Counted from the first letter of the stretch, positions 16,093-25,264 are shown. The stretch is DNA of 64,000 nt from Amycolatopsis sp. cg9 (GCF_041346945.1 NZ_CP166850.1:2108001-2172000); one strand, 5' to 3'. The notes: a model not told the origin generated them from the sequence alone. Translations and numbers: made by a program.

Positions 16093-16210
16093 TTGCTGAT
16101 TCCGGACCCGCGATCACTCGGCAAAGTCAGATGATCACGCTGAGTCGTTGGATCTGTTTCAATGGAATCCGTCCCGTACGACACCAGAGATTTCGAGGAG
16201 TAGAGGCCCG

Positions 16211-16471
16211 ATGGCCGGAGTCGAAGAGATCCGCGCTGGCATCGCGCTCGCCAACGAAAAGGCGTCCGCGAGCATCGCCGCTCTGCAGCAGGCAGCGCAG
16301 TCTCTCGAAGAAGCCCAGCAGTCGCTCGCACAAGCGACGCAGGGCAGCAGCCAGCACGAAGTGAGCCAAGCGCACGGACTGCTGGCCGAAGCCCTGCAAG
16401 GCATCAATGGTCTGCAGAGCACCGTCCAAGCAAGCATTTCCTCAGCTGACTCCTACTCGGCGCGTCTCTAG
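16211..16471 (+). CDS. Small helical protein, FtsK-like cassette gene 1
   Basis: An 86-residue, almost entirely alpha-helical protein rich in Ala, Gln, Glu and Ser (ASIAALQQAAQSLEEAQQSL). It has no signal peptide and no membrane segment. ATG 16211 is preceded by GAGGAG at 16196. It is the first gene of a tight operon ending in an FtsK/EccC-like ATPase. Its size and helical hairpin character recall WXG100-type secretion partners, but no WXG motif is present, so this is only an analogy. Confidence 0.75.
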   Translation: MAGVEEIRAGIALANEKASASIAALQQAAQSLEEAQQSLAQATQGSSQHEVSQAHGLLAEALQGINGLQSTVQASISSADSYSARL

Positions 16472-16475
16472 CCGG

Positions 16476-16721
16476 ATGACGCTCGCCGAACTCCACCAGC
16501 TGCTGACCGCGGTCGTGGCTGGGCTCGCCGATGCGCGCGCCCACTCCGAGCGGGCCACGAGCCTGCTCGGGGAAGCCCGGCAGGCGCTCGTGGACGCCCA
16601 GGCCAAGGCCGATCCCTGGCTTCCTTCGCAGTACGCGCAGGCCGGCGAGGGGCTGGACCAGCTCCTCGTCCGCCTGGCCTCCGCCGAAGACCTGGTGAGC
16701 GGATACCGGTCGCGCCTGTAA
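16476..16721 (+). CDS. Small helical protein, FtsK-like cassette gene 2
   Basis: An 81-residue helical protein (TLAELHQLLTAVVAGLADA, ATSLLGEARQALVDAQAKAD). It starts 4 bp after the stop of gene 1. The two proteins share the end SYSARL versus GYRSRL and similar length and composition, which suggests that they are distant paralogues that could pair as helical hairpins. No family is recognised. It is followed 33 bp later by the ATPase gene. Confidence 0.72.
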   Translation: MTLAELHQLLTAVVAGLADARAHSERATSLLGEARQALVDAQAKADPWLPSQYAQAGEGLDQLLVRLASAEDLVSGYRSRL

Positions 16722-16754
16722 TCCTGCTAGGGACACTTTTTCTTGGGGACGCCG

Positions 16755-19484
16755 ATGGCCAACAAGTCAGCCGAGCAACGCAACCGCGTCGAAACCGCAC
16801 TCGACCGGGTCCGCCACCAGATCGGGCTGGTGCTGGGTGCGGCCGCCGGAGCGCGTCAAGCCGCCGAAGCCGACCTCGCCAAGCTCGAGCTGGAGCGGGA
16901 CATCGTCCACGTCGGCATGAACCACGCCGGCGCCGAGCAGCAGAACGAGTGGTCCCGCCACCCCGCCGCGCACGAAGTGTTCGGCGCGCTCGGCAGCGTG
17001 CGAAGCGCTTTCTACACCGACTGGAGCCAGGGTCCGGCGACGTTGCGGGACCTAGTCGCGCACAACGCTCCCGGCGCGGCCGGGCTGCCGCCGGGCGACT
17101 GGCTCGGCACCGTCGGCCACAACCCCGGCCTGGTCTCGCCGGGCCTGTGGCGCGTCGGTTCGGCGACGGCCGCCGGCAACGACCCGACCCGCACGTTCGA
17201 CGTCGCCGTCCCGCTGCTCGACGAGTCGCACCTGGCGATCACGTCGGCGCCGAAGACCCGGCCGGTGATCGACGGCATCGTGCAGAACCTGCTGGTCCGC
17301 GTGCTCTCGACGTTCGAGCCCGGCGCGGTGCGCGTGCACCTGTGGGACATCGGGCAGCTGACCGCGATCCTGCCGGACCTCTACCCGCTCAGCCACACCA
17401 GCGCGCTCTCGCTGTACGACCCCGGCCGGCTGGAGGACCTCCTCGACGAGCTGGCCGGCCACATCCGCCGCATCCACGCGAGCTGCATGTCCGCCGGGTA
17501 CACGTCGCTGCGGGAAATGCGGAAGAAGAGCGGGCAGCGGGGCGAGCCGTACCGCATCGTCGTGCTCTACGGCAACGGCGAGACGCTCGAACCCGAACGC
17601 GCCCGCGACCTCAAGCGCGTCGCCAGCGGCGCGCTGGCCGCCGGCATCTGCCTGATCATGATCGACGTGCCGACCGCGGTGAGCGCCCCCGTCGAGACGC
17701 TGAGCCTGCTCGACGACAAGCACGCGATCAGCAGCATGACCGGCACCGACCTGGTCGTCGACCTCGATTCCGCGATGCCCTCCGCGCAGGTCATCCGGGC
17801 CGTCGACACGATCGCCAAGGCGCTGATCGCCAAGCAGGGCGGCCCGCGCTCGTTCGACGACCTGCTGCCGACGGAGCTGGGCCGCGAAAGTTCGGCACGG
17901 GAACTCCGCGCACCGGTCGGGTTCTTCGAAGGCGAACCCGTCGAGGTCGTGATCGGCGACGCGAGCCCGCACGTCCTGATCGGCGGCCCGTCCGGTTCGG
18001 GCAAGACCAACTTCCTGTACGCGCTGCTCGGCAGCATGGCCGCGCGGTACACCCCGGACGAGCTGGCGCTGTACCTGCTGGACTTCAAGGAAGGCGTCTC
18101 GTTCGCCGGGCTCGCGCCGGGGCGCAAGGACGCGAGCTGGCTGCCGCACGCGCGGCTCGTCGGCGTCAACGTCAACACCGACCGCGAGTTCGGCCTGGCG
18201 CTGCTGCGCTTCCTGGCCGACGAACTGCGCCGCCGGTCCGCCGCCGCGAAGGAGCACGAGGTCACGAACCTCGCCGACCTCCGCGAAGCCGACCCCGGCG
18301 GGCACTGGCCGCGGATCGTCGCGGTGATCGACGAGTTCCAGTACCTGTTCGCGGGCCGCGACCAGGTGACGGCGACGGCCACCCAGCTGCTGGAGGACAT
18401 CGCGCGACGCGGCCGTTCGCAGGGCATCCACCTGGTGCTGGCCAGCCAGGACGTCGCCGGCATCGAGGCGTTCTGGGGCAAGCCGGCGGTGTTCGAGCAG
18501 TGCACGCTGCGGATCGCGATGCCGAAGGCGCGGCGCGTACTGGCCGAAACGAACAACGCGGCGGTGTCCGCGCCGAAGTGGCACGCGGTGATCAACCACG
18601 ACTCCGGCGTCGCGCACGGCAACCAGCTGGCCCACGTGCCGGACGCGAGCAGCAAGAACGTGTTCGTCCGGCTCCAGCACCGGTTGTGGGAGGAGTACGC
18701 GGGCCGCTTCCCGCGCCCCCGTCTGTTCGACGGTGCGCACCAGCCGATCCTGGAACAGTTCCCGGCGTACCTGGACCTCAAGCCGAACTCGAAGCCGCGC
18801 GCCCTGCTCGGCCAGTCGATCGACGTGACCGAGACGGCCTGCGGCGTCGACCTCCCGCGCGCGCCGGGCCGCAACGTCGCCGTGCTCGGTTCGGCCACCG
18901 CGGAGGCACTGTCCATCATGGACTCCTCGGCGCGCTCGCTGTCCCGGCAGTACGAACCCGGCGAGGTCGAGTTCGTGCTGAGCTGCCCGATCGAGGCGTG
19001 CGCCCCGGCCGCGCTGGAGCTGACCGAGCGGCTGCGCGAAGACGGCCACGCGGCTTCACTGGTGGAGGACCTGACCGGTGTGCTCGAATCGATGACCGGT
19101 TCGCTGTCCGGCGGCCCGAAGGTGCTGCTCCTGTACGGCGTGGACGCGGCGCTGCCGGCCCTGGAGGCGAAGGCGGTCGGCCAGCTCAAGAGCGGTCTCG
19201 ACCACCTGCGGGTGATCCTGAAGCAGGGCCCGGGCCACGGCATCCACACGATCGGCTGGTGGCGCAGCATCGCCCGGCTCAAGGACACCCTGGGCTTCGG
19301 CGGCACCGACGACATCGGCACGTGGGCCGCGCTCGACGTCCAGGGCAACGAACTGTCGCCGTTCGCGGCGGGCCAGGTCGTGCACTGGTCGCCCCGCCCG
19401 GGCCGCGCGTTGTTCTTCGACCGCACGACCCACGGCGCGCCCGAAGTGATCATCCCGTTCCAGCGTCCGGAGAACCCGCAATGA
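16755..19484 (+). CDS. FtsK/EccC-like ATPase with one intact and two degenerate modules
   Basis: A 909-residue protein with no clear membrane segment. The first 110 residues are helical. A first ATPase-like fold (about 110-400) includes LAITSAPKTRPVIDGIVQN where a Walker A would be, but without GKT/S. The central module (about 400-680) is complete: Walker A GGPSGSGKTNFLYALLG near 410 and Walker B IVAVIDEFQYLF near 525, as in FtsK/HerA translocases. A third fold (about 700-909) has VAVLGSATAEALSIMDSS, again a degenerate P-loop. Three tandem modules recall EccC of type VII secretion, where only some sites hydrolyse ATP. An alternative TTG start lies at 16743. It overlaps the next gene by 4 bp. 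Confidence 0.88.
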   Translation: MANKSAEQRNRVETALDRVRHQIGLVLGAAAGARQAAEADLAKLELERDIVHVGMNHAGAEQQNEWSRHPAAHEVFGALGSVRSAFYTDWSQGPATLRDLVAHNAPGAAGLPPGDWLGTVGHNPGLVSPGLWRVGSATAAGNDPTRTFDVAVPLLDESHLAITSAPKTRPVIDGIVQNLLVRVLSTFEPGAVRVHLWDIGQLTAILPDLYPLSHTSALSLYDPGRLEDLLDELAGHIRRIHASCMSAGYTSLREMRKKSGQRGEPYRIVVLYGNGETLEPERARDLKRVASGALAAGICLIMIDVPTAVSAPVETLSLLDDKHAISSMTGTDLVVDLDSAMPSAQVIRAVDTIAKALIAKQGGPRSFDDLLPTELGRESSARELRAPVGFFEGEPVEVVIGDASPHVLIGGPSGSGKTNFLYALLGSMAARYTPDELALYLLDFKEGVSFAGLAPGRKDASWLPHARLVGVNVNTDREFGLALLRFLADELRRRSAAAKEHEVTNLADLREADPGGHWPRIVAVIDEFQYLFAGRDQVTATATQLLEDIARRGRSQGIHLVLASQDVAGIEAFWGKPAVFEQCTLRIAMPKARRVLAETNNAAVSAPKWHAVINHDSGVAHGNQLAHVPDASSKNVFVRLQHRLWEEYAGRFPRPRLFDGAHQPILEQFPAYLDLKPNSKPRALLGQSIDVTETACGVDLPRAPGRNVAVLGSATAEALSIMDSSARSLSRQYEPGEVEFVLSCPIEACAPAALELTERLREDGHAASLVEDLTGVLESMTGSLSGGPKVLLLYGVDAALPALEAKAVGQLKSGLDHLRVILKQGPGHGIHTIGWWRSIARLKDTLGFGGTDDIGTWAALDVQGNELSPFAAGQVVHWSPRPGRALFFDRTTHGAPEVIIPFQRPENPQ

Positions 19485-19888
19485 CCGACGACGGCGCGAC
19501 CGCGGCCATGCGGTACAAGGAGATCATCGCCCTGTCCCGCGGCTCGGCGGAGAACCTGCGCGAGTGGGAACTCGCCCGCGAGGAGGCCTTGACCGCGGAG
19601 ATCGAGGAAGCCCGGACCGCCATCGAAGCGGCCACCGAGCGCGAGGCCCGAGCGGCCGAACGCGCGACGCGCTGGTGGAAGATGGCCCTGCACAACATCC
19701 AGGGCCTCGCGTGGCTCGCCCCCGGCGACGAACCACGCCCGGTCCCCACCGCGCGGGCGGCCTACCTGGAGCGGTACCTCGAGGAGGTCAAGCCGAGCTA
19801 CCAGGAGCTGGTGCAGGCGGTGCTCGCGTTGGGCTGGCGCGCGAAGCGGGCGACGTCGAAGCGGGGCGAACAGCCCCCGCCGGTCTAG
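19481..19888 (+). CDS. Helical protein, last gene of the FtsK-like cassette
   Basis: A 135-residue protein starting at ATG 19481, 4 bp inside the ATPase gene (ATGA). Residues 10-70 form a long charged amphipathic helix likely to be a coiled coil (LAREEALTAEIEEARTAIE). The second half has a Trp-rich patch (TRWWKMALHNIQGLAWLAP). No family is recognised. Tight coupling indicates that it acts with the ATPase. Its 3' end overlaps the convergent YbaB-like gene by 4 bp. Confidence 0.75.
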   Translation: MTDDGATAAMRYKEIIALSRGSAENLREWELAREEALTAEIEEARTAIEAATEREARAAERATRWWKMALHNIQGLAWLAPGDEPRPVPTARAAYLERYLEEVKPSYQELVQAVLALGWRAKRATSKRGEQPPPV

Positions 19889-20175
19889 ACGTCGAAGACG
19901 GTGTCGTAGGGCTCCTCCTCGTCCGCGGGTGGCGGTTTTCCGGCGGTGGCCTCGCGGATGGCCGCGGTGATGGCCCGGCTGAGCGCGCCGGCGTCCGACC
20001 GCATGGCTTCGGGTGCGAGCCGAACTTCGCTGACGACGCCGTCCGGCCCGGTGACGACGGTGACGCACCGATCCGGCGTGACGGCGCTGAGCAGGCGCTG
20101 GTTGTCGGCCTTGCGGTCTTCGATCTGCTTGAGCTGCCACCGCATTTCCTCGATCAAGTGCGCGTTGCCGGTCAT
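19885..20175 (-). CDS. YbaB/EbfC-like small protein
   Basis: A 96-residue protein with an N-terminal helix (IEEMRWQLKQIEDRKADNQR) followed by a short beta-hairpin (CVTVVTGPDGVVSEVRL) and a C-terminal helix (LSRAITAAIREAT), the layout of the YbaB nucleoid-associated family. In actinobacteria, divergent YbaB-like proteins often sit in type VII secretion-related loci. It is the last gene of a five-gene leftward operon and its start overlaps the previous stop (ATGA). Confidence 0.75.
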   Translation of the reverse strand: MTGNAHLIEEMRWQLKQIEDRKADNQRLLSAVTPDRCVTVVTGPDGVVSEVRLAPEAMRSDAGALSRAITAAIREATAGKPPPADEEEPYDTVFDV

Positions 20176-20474
20176 GCGACCCTCCCCGGGTGGTACGGCG
20201 TGTAGACGAACTCGTAGTACTTGAAGGACCGGTGCACGATCAGGCTGTAGCCGCGGCTGCGCGCCACCAAGAGGAGGTCCTCGAGTTCGAGGCCGTTCTC
20301 GATCATGCGGAGGTACACCTGGTTCCGGCCGTCCAGCTCCGCGGCCAGCAGGGCCATCTGCTTTTCCCGCGGCTTCGCCGACCGGGCCACGCGGACGATG
20401 GTCAACGTCAGGCCGCCGGCGACGACCGTGCCCATCAGGACGATGCCGAGCACGTCCGGCACCGAGCCGCTCAC
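20172..20474 (-). CDS. Single-pass membrane protein in secretion-like operon
   Basis: A 100-residue protein from GTG 20474, overlapping the preceding gene by 4 bp (GTGA). One membrane helix near the N terminus (VLGIVLMGTVVAGGLTLTIV) is followed by a basic, cytoplasmic helical tail (KPREKQMALLAAELDGRN) and an aromatic C terminus (FKYYEFVYTPYHP). No family is recognised. It is too tightly packed to be anything but part of the operon. Confidence 0.72.
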   Translation of the reverse strand: MSGSVPDVLGIVLMGTVVAGGLTLTIVRVARSAKPREKQMALLAAELDGRNQVYLRMIENGLELEDLLLVARSRGYSLIVHRSFKYYEFVYTPYHPGRVA

Positions 20475-21046
20475 GCTGCTGCCCGTCCGCGCAAGCTCCA
20501 AGCCACCTTCGCCGTCGCCTCGGCGACCGCCGGCCAGGCGTCCTCGGACTCCGCGACCACCGAAAGGATGACCACCGACCGGCCGTCCGGCAACGGGATC
20601 TGGTACTCGGCCTTGATCTGGGTGCGCGCGTCCCGGTCGGGCAGGCGGAATTCGCCTCCGCTGAACCCGACGACCGCCGGGCCGATCGGGAGCCGCACCG
20701 GCCGCACGACGGCGTGCTCGTGCCGGCTCCGGAACTGCGCGGCCATCGCCTCCACCAGCGCGTCCCGGTTGCCGGGTGCGACGTCCGGCCACCGCGCCAC
20801 GCCCAGCGTCAGGGTCGCGACGTCCCCCTTGCGCCTGCCGACCGCGAACTTGCCGAACACGCGGACGCCGTTGGCCCGCATCGTCGGCACCAGGGCCATC
20901 AGGTAGCTGCCGAACTCCTCGACCGAGGTGCCGGCACCGTCCGCCAGGTTCCCGGCGATGGTCCAGGCGTGACCGCGGTTCATCTTGTCGTCGGCTCCGA
21001 CCGGCATCCCGGCGAATCCCGGCGGCAGGTCGATCTCCAGCGGCAT
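20471..21046 (-). CDS. Unknown protein of secretion-like operon
   Basis: A 191-residue soluble protein beginning at ATG 21046, overlapping the preceding stop by one base. It has no signal peptide. Alternating strands and helices (DVATLTLGVARWPD, DGRSVVILSVVAESEDAWP) suggest a PsbP/DUF1795-like alpha-beta fold, a guess from pattern only. Similar small proteins accompany type VII secretion substrates in actinobacteria, so a chaperone or immunity-like role is possible but unproven. Confidence 0.65.
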   Translation of the reverse strand: MPLEIDLPPGFAGMPVGADDKMNRGHAWTIAGNLADGAGTSVEEFGSYLMALVPTMRANGVRVFGKFAVGRRKGDVATLTLGVARWPDVAPGNRDALVEAMAAQFRSRHEHAVVRPVRLPIGPAVVGFSGGEFRLPDRDARTQIKAEYQIPLPDGRSVVILSVVAESEDAWPAVAEATAKVAWSLRGRAAA

Positions 21047-22248
21047 CAGTTCCACACCTCGTCTTCCGCCCGCGCACGGCGACGGTCCGGTGCGTTGTCG
21101 GCCGCGACGCCGGCGTCGGCGGCGTTGCCCAGCGCCACCGCCGCCCACGGAGCCGGCCCGGCGACGAGCGTGCCGGCCGCCACCGCGACCTGGCCCCCGT
21201 CCTTCGGCACCCAGTAGTTCTCGAAGTCGTCCCAGGGACTCTCGAAGTCCTTGCCGGCCGCGACTTCACCGGCGGCCTGCTCGGTGAGCAGGCCGTAGGC
21301 CGCGACCTTGAGCGCGGTGTCCGGGACCCCGGGCACGACCCCGGCGAGCGAGGTCACGGCGCCGGCCGTGTCGAAGACCAGCGTCTCGCCCGCCACGTCG
21401 GCGCCGGCCGTCTTCGCGAGCGCGTGCCCGCCGAGCGCGCCGAGACCCACACCGGTGGCGAACAGGCTGGTGATCTCGCCCGCCGGAGGTGGCAGGGCAT
21501 CGCTCAACACCCCGAGTCCGTTGCCGATGTCGCCCAGGACGTCCGAGAGCTTGGCAATCAGCTCGGCGTGGTCTTGGACGAAGTCCCACGCCCGCTCCGC
21601 CCCGTCGACGAGGGTGTTCGACAAGTCGACAAGTAGCCCGCCGGCCGCGTCGCTCAGCTTGTCGAGCACGTGCGGTTCGTCCGGGGCCGACTCCTTCGCC
21701 GTCCGCAGCGCCACCGCGACCCGGGCCGCCGCCTCCGTGTGCTCCTGCTGGAGTTGCTTCGCCGCGTCCTGGACGTTCTGGCAGCCGTCGATCGCCGCCT
21801 GGAGCTGCTGACCCGCGTTGTCCAAGAGCCGCTGCGCGATCTGCAGCGACGGCTCGTCCGAGAACGTCCGGTTCGCCAGCGCCAGGTCCGGATTCGCCCG
21901 CGCTTGCTCCGCCGCTCGCGCCGCCACCTCCGCGCGGGCCTCCAGGTCCGACGCGCGTTTCTGCAGGTCGCCGAGGTCCCGCGACCACCCGTCCAGTGCG
22001 TCGGCCGCCTCGCCCATCGAGCGAGCCGCGCCCTCGAGGTACTGCGGCAGCGGGCCCAGGCGCCGTGCGAACGCCTCACTCGCCTCGCCCTGCCAGCTGC
22101 CCTCCTTGCGCACGATCCGACGGAGGGCGTCGTCGGCCTCGGCCAGGTCGGTGCTCACCGCCCGGTACTTGCCCGCCAGGTCGATGACGCCGTCGCGGTC
22201 CCCCGGCGCCGGGTCGAAGCCCAGGGCGGGGAAGTCGCGGGCGCTCAC
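21046..22248 (-). CDS. Putative type VII secretion-signal protein
   Basis: A 400-residue protein from GTG 22248. The N-terminal 200 residues are a long helical domain with EGSWQGEASEAFARRLGPLP at about 49-68; the W-x-G-like WQG turn between helices and the DFPALGFDPAPGD lead match the T7SS signal domain of actinobacterial polymorphic secreted proteins. Central Gly/Ala-rich segments (about 255-330) could be membrane-associating. The C terminus (about 340-400) is short and shows no recognised toxin domain. Gene order (EspC-like protein before it) supports export by an ESX-type machine encoded elsewhere. Confidence 0.78.
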   Translation of the reverse strand: MSARDFPALGFDPAPGDRDGVIDLAGKYRAVSTDLAEADDALRRIVRKEGSWQGEASEAFARRLGPLPQYLEGAARSMGEAADALDGWSRDLGDLQKRASDLEARAEVAARAAEQARANPDLALANRTFSDEPSLQIAQRLLDNAGQQLQAAIDGCQNVQDAAKQLQQEHTEAAARVAVALRTAKESAPDEPHVLDKLSDAAGGLLVDLSNTLVDGAERAWDFVQDHAELIAKLSDVLGDIGNGLGVLSDALPPPAGEITSLFATGVGLGALGGHALAKTAGADVAGETLVFDTAGAVTSLAGVVPGVPDTALKVAAYGLLTEQAAGEVAAGKDFESPWDDFENYWVPKDGGQVAVAAGTLVAGPAPWAAVALGNAADAGVAADNAPDRRRARAEDEVWN

Positions 22249-22658
22249 CGGCCGAGGCCGTTCAGGACGTCGGTGATGCCGCCCGTGGCGCCGCCACCGG
22301 GTGGGCCTTCGCCGCCCGGAGGCACCGAGCTGCCGATCCCCTGCACACCGCCTCCGAGCACCGCCGAGCCGAACCTACCCAGCTCGCCCCCGAACTCGGC
22401 TTCGATCCGCTCGTACCGCTCCTTCGCCCGCTCCAGCCGCTCGGTGACCCCCGAGGCCGCCTCCCCGAGCCGCCCGATGCCGAACCCCCACGCCTCCTCG
22501 AACTCAACCCCCGCCTGGCCCAGTTCGGCTGTCCCGAGGGAACCGAACGCCCCACCGCCCCCGAGCTTCCGGTTCGCGTCGGCCATCCGCCCCGCCACCG
22601 TGCCGAGATCATCGACGAGCTTGCCCAGCTCGCCCACCTTCACCGCGTACCCGTCCAC
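22245..22658 (-). CDS. EspC-like ESX-associated helical protein
   Basis: A 137-residue protein from GTG 22658 with a strong GGGGAGGGTG ribosome site. It begins with GYAVKVGELGKLVDDLGTVA, like the EspC/T7SS_ESX family. The body is helical and the last 35 residues are Gly/Pro-rich and disordered. It is the first gene of the leftward five-gene operon and its stop overlaps the next start (GTGA). It is likely to be the helical partner of the following secretion-signal protein. Confidence 0.75.
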   Translation of the reverse strand: MDGYAVKVGELGKLVDDLGTVAGRMADANRKLGGGGAFGSLGTAELGQAGVEFEEAWGFGIGRLGEAASGVTERLERAKERYERIEAEFGGELGRFGSAVLGGGVQGIGSSVPPGGEGPPGGGATGGITDVLNGLGR

Positions 22659-22747
22659 GCCACCCTCCCCTGTGGTCCCGTCAACCAGTAAAGACGGCGG
22701 CGCACGCGATGCGGTTTCCTCGTCACCCGAAGGTGTCAAAACACAAA

Positions 22748-22782
22748 AGGCCACCTCCGGGCGATGCGCCCGAAGGTGGCCT
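22748..22782 (-). terminator. Terminator of the secreted nuclease gene
   Basis: GGCCACCTCCGGGCG and CGCCCGAAGGTGGCC pair with one mismatch across an ATG loop. Read leftward, the stem is followed by TTTTGTGTTTTG, a T-rich tail. It lies 14 bp past the stop of the nuclease gene at 22796. Confidence 0.85.
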
Positions 22783-22795
22783 CCTGCAAGGAGAA

Positions 22796-25264
22796 CTACT
22801 TCCCGAAGACCTGCTCCAGGTAGTCGAGCAGGTCGTAAAGCCCGTCCAAGACCGCGTTGCCCGCACCCGGCCGGAACCGGATCACCTGCGGGTCGTGGTC
22901 GCTGGCCTGGTCGGCGAACTCCGCGTTGATGTGGACGACGTCGTAGTCCACCCCGCGCGGCGCCTTCGACGCCAGGATGTGGTCCAGCACCTGCGACTGG
23001 CCCTCGAACACGTAGCTGTACCGCTCGGCTTCCGGCACCGTGGCGATCAGGTCCTTCAGCGCGCCACCGGCGGTGAGCGTCTGGACCGCGGGCGAGAACG
23101 GGTAGTCGTTCAGGTCGCCCGCCACCACGATGTTGGCGCTCTTGTCCGACGCCAGCAGCGAATCGACGAACCCGCGCAGCACCGTCGCCTGCTTCGCGCG
23201 CTGCACCTCGGAACTCCGCGTGGGCGGCTGGAAGCGGCCGTGCGTCGGCTGGTCGCCGCCCTTGGAGTTGAAGTGGTTGGCGATGACGAACACCGTGCGG
23301 CCCTTGAAGACGAACTCGCCCGCCAGCGGCTTGCGGCTGGTCGTCCAGGCTTCGTTCGCCGGGTCGACACGGCCCGGCGAAGCCGTCAGGTGCGTCTTCC
23401 CGTGCTCGCGAACGACACCGACGGCCGTCGTCGAAGTCCCACCCGGACGGTCCACGAAGGACACACGCGCCGGGTTGAACAGGAACGCCACACGGATGTT
23501 GCCACCCGGCTGGCCGCCGTCCTGGTCGTTCACCGGGTCGATCGACCGCCACTGGTAGCGCGGGCCGCCCTTGGCGACGATGGCGTCGGTGAACTTCTGC
23601 AGCGTCTGGTCGGCCGCGACGGTGCCGTCGTCGGTCGCGCCCGTGTTGTCCTGGATCTCTTCCAGGTTCACGATGTCCGGCGTCGCCAGGTGCGTCACGA
23701 TCGCCTCGCCGAGCCGGTCGTACTTCGCCTGCGGGTCGCCCGGCGCCAGGTTCTCGACGTTGTACGTCGCGACCGCGAGCTCGCCCGACCGCTGCTTGCG
23801 CGTGGTTTCGCCCTGCAGCCCGTTGTCCTTTTCGGTGCCGAGCACGCTGGCGAACAGCGTGTAGCCACCGAAGGTGCTGTACTCGACGGGACCCGACGTG
23901 GTGCCGGTCAGCACGTCACCGACGTTGAGCTTCGGGAACGGCCGCTGGTCGAACGGGATCAGCGACGACACCTTCATGACACCGCTGTTGAGCTGGTCGT
24001 AGCCCAGGTAGACGCTGCCGCCGCGGACCGACTCGTGCTGGTCCGGCTTGGACGTCACGTACAGCTCGTTGAAGGAGTTCGACGGACCGACGACGCGGGC
24101 GTCGCTGACCGAAACGACCTCGCTCTCGTGCGCTTCCCAGAAGTCGAGCGCGTACTTCGCCGGCTCCAGCGGAAGCGGCTCGATGTTCCCGCCGGGCGAC
24201 GGCGCGTACGTCGTCGGCACGGTGTCCGGGTTCAGCACGGTCGGCGCCGGGAGGGCGTTCGCGTGCGAGTCGACCGTCCACTGCGCACTGCTCAGCTCGG
24301 TGAGCGACTGGTAGTTCGACGTCGCGGGCGCGTCCGGGTAGAACTCGCGGACGGTGCCCGTCGCGGTCACCGCGTCGCCGACCGCGACGGCCGGGCTCGT
24401 CGAGCCGGTGTACACGAACAGGCCCTCGCTGGTGCGCGGGTCGCTGTCCGGGTTCGGGTCGGTGAGCCAGAACCCGCGCGACGAACCGAACGTCCGGGTC
24501 GCGGTGACCACACCGGTGACGCCGCTGACCTTCTGGTCCTTGAAGGGCGAAATGCGCGTGGTGCCCTGGATTTCGTGGATCTTCGCCGGCGTGCCGGGTT
24601 CGCCGGGGTTCCCGCCGCCGGTCGTCTCGCCCTTGGTGTTCGTCGGGGACGGGTCGCCGGTGGTGAAGTCGGCGGCGTTGTCGTCGGTGTCGGCCAGCGA
24701 GGTGCCGCGGGCGACGGACGTCGTGTTGGACGGCGCGGCCGTCGGGGCGCCTTCGCGCACGGTCGCCGTGCCGAACCCGACGAGGTCCTTGATCCGGGTG
24801 TCGGCCGCGCAGTCCGCGGCGGTCTTGCAGGTCAGCGCGGTGGTGCCGGAGACGAGGGCGATCGTGCCCGCGGTGGCGGACATCGCGATCGCGCCGGTCG
24901 CGTCCGGCGTCGGCAGCGCGACCGTGCCGCCGCTGCCCTTGCCCTCGGCCACGAGGTAGCGCCCGCCCGGCGCGACGCTGCCGGCCAGCGGCGTCACCTG
25001 CCAGGCGCTCGACGCGCTCGGCGAACCGGGCAGGTACTGGACGCTGAAGCCGTCGACGCTCGTGGCCGCCGCGCCGTGGTTGGCGAGCTCGACGAAGTCG
25101 TTGGTCAACGTGGCGCCGGAGTTGCCACCGCCGCCGTAGACCTCGGCGATGACCGCGTCGGCGCTGGGTGCGGCGAGCGCGGCCGGCGCGGCCACGCCGC
25201 CGAGCACCAGGCCCGACGCGACGGCCACCGTGAAGGCGGCCTTGGATCTGTGGGTCTTGGTCAC
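22796..25264 (-). CDS. Secreted ExeM/NucH-family endonuclease
   Basis: An 822-residue exported nuclease. A signal peptide (1-33, ending AALAAPSA) precedes a lamin-tail domain (about 35-160, VIAEVYGGGGNSGATLTNDF), an OB-fold region (about 250-380), and an endonuclease/exonuclease/phosphatase domain (about 490-822) with ATYNVENLAPGD, NLEEIQDNTGA, ANHFNSKGGDQ, GDLNDYPFSP and DHDPQVIRF. These carry the catalytic Asn, Glu, Asp and His residues. GTG 25264 is chosen because AAAGGGGA precedes it and the signal peptide starts there. Such enzymes degrade extracellular DNA for nutrients. Confidence 0.94.
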   Translation of the reverse strand: MTKTHRSKAAFTVAVASGLVLGGVAAPAALAAPSADAVIAEVYGGGGNSGATLTNDFVELANHGAAATSVDGFSVQYLPGSPSASSAWQVTPLAGSVAPGGRYLVAEGKGSGGTVALPTPDATGAIAMSATAGTIALVSGTTALTCKTAADCAADTRIKDLVGFGTATVREGAPTAAPSNTTSVARGTSLADTDDNAADFTTGDPSPTNTKGETTGGGNPGEPGTPAKIHEIQGTTRISPFKDQKVSGVTGVVTATRTFGSSRGFWLTDPNPDSDPRTSEGLFVYTGSTSPAVAVGDAVTATGTVREFYPDAPATSNYQSLTELSSAQWTVDSHANALPAPTVLNPDTVPTTYAPSPGGNIEPLPLEPAKYALDFWEAHESEVVSVSDARVVGPSNSFNELYVTSKPDQHESVRGGSVYLGYDQLNSGVMKVSSLIPFDQRPFPKLNVGDVLTGTTSGPVEYSTFGGYTLFASVLGTEKDNGLQGETTRKQRSGELAVATYNVENLAPGDPQAKYDRLGEAIVTHLATPDIVNLEEIQDNTGATDDGTVAADQTLQKFTDAIVAKGGPRYQWRSIDPVNDQDGGQPGGNIRVAFLFNPARVSFVDRPGGTSTTAVGVVREHGKTHLTASPGRVDPANEAWTTSRKPLAGEFVFKGRTVFVIANHFNSKGGDQPTHGRFQPPTRSSEVQRAKQATVLRGFVDSLLASDKSANIVVAGDLNDYPFSPAVQTLTAGGALKDLIATVPEAERYSYVFEGQSQVLDHILASKAPRGVDYDVVHINAEFADQASDHDPQVIRFRPGAGNAVLDGLYDLLDYLEQVFGK

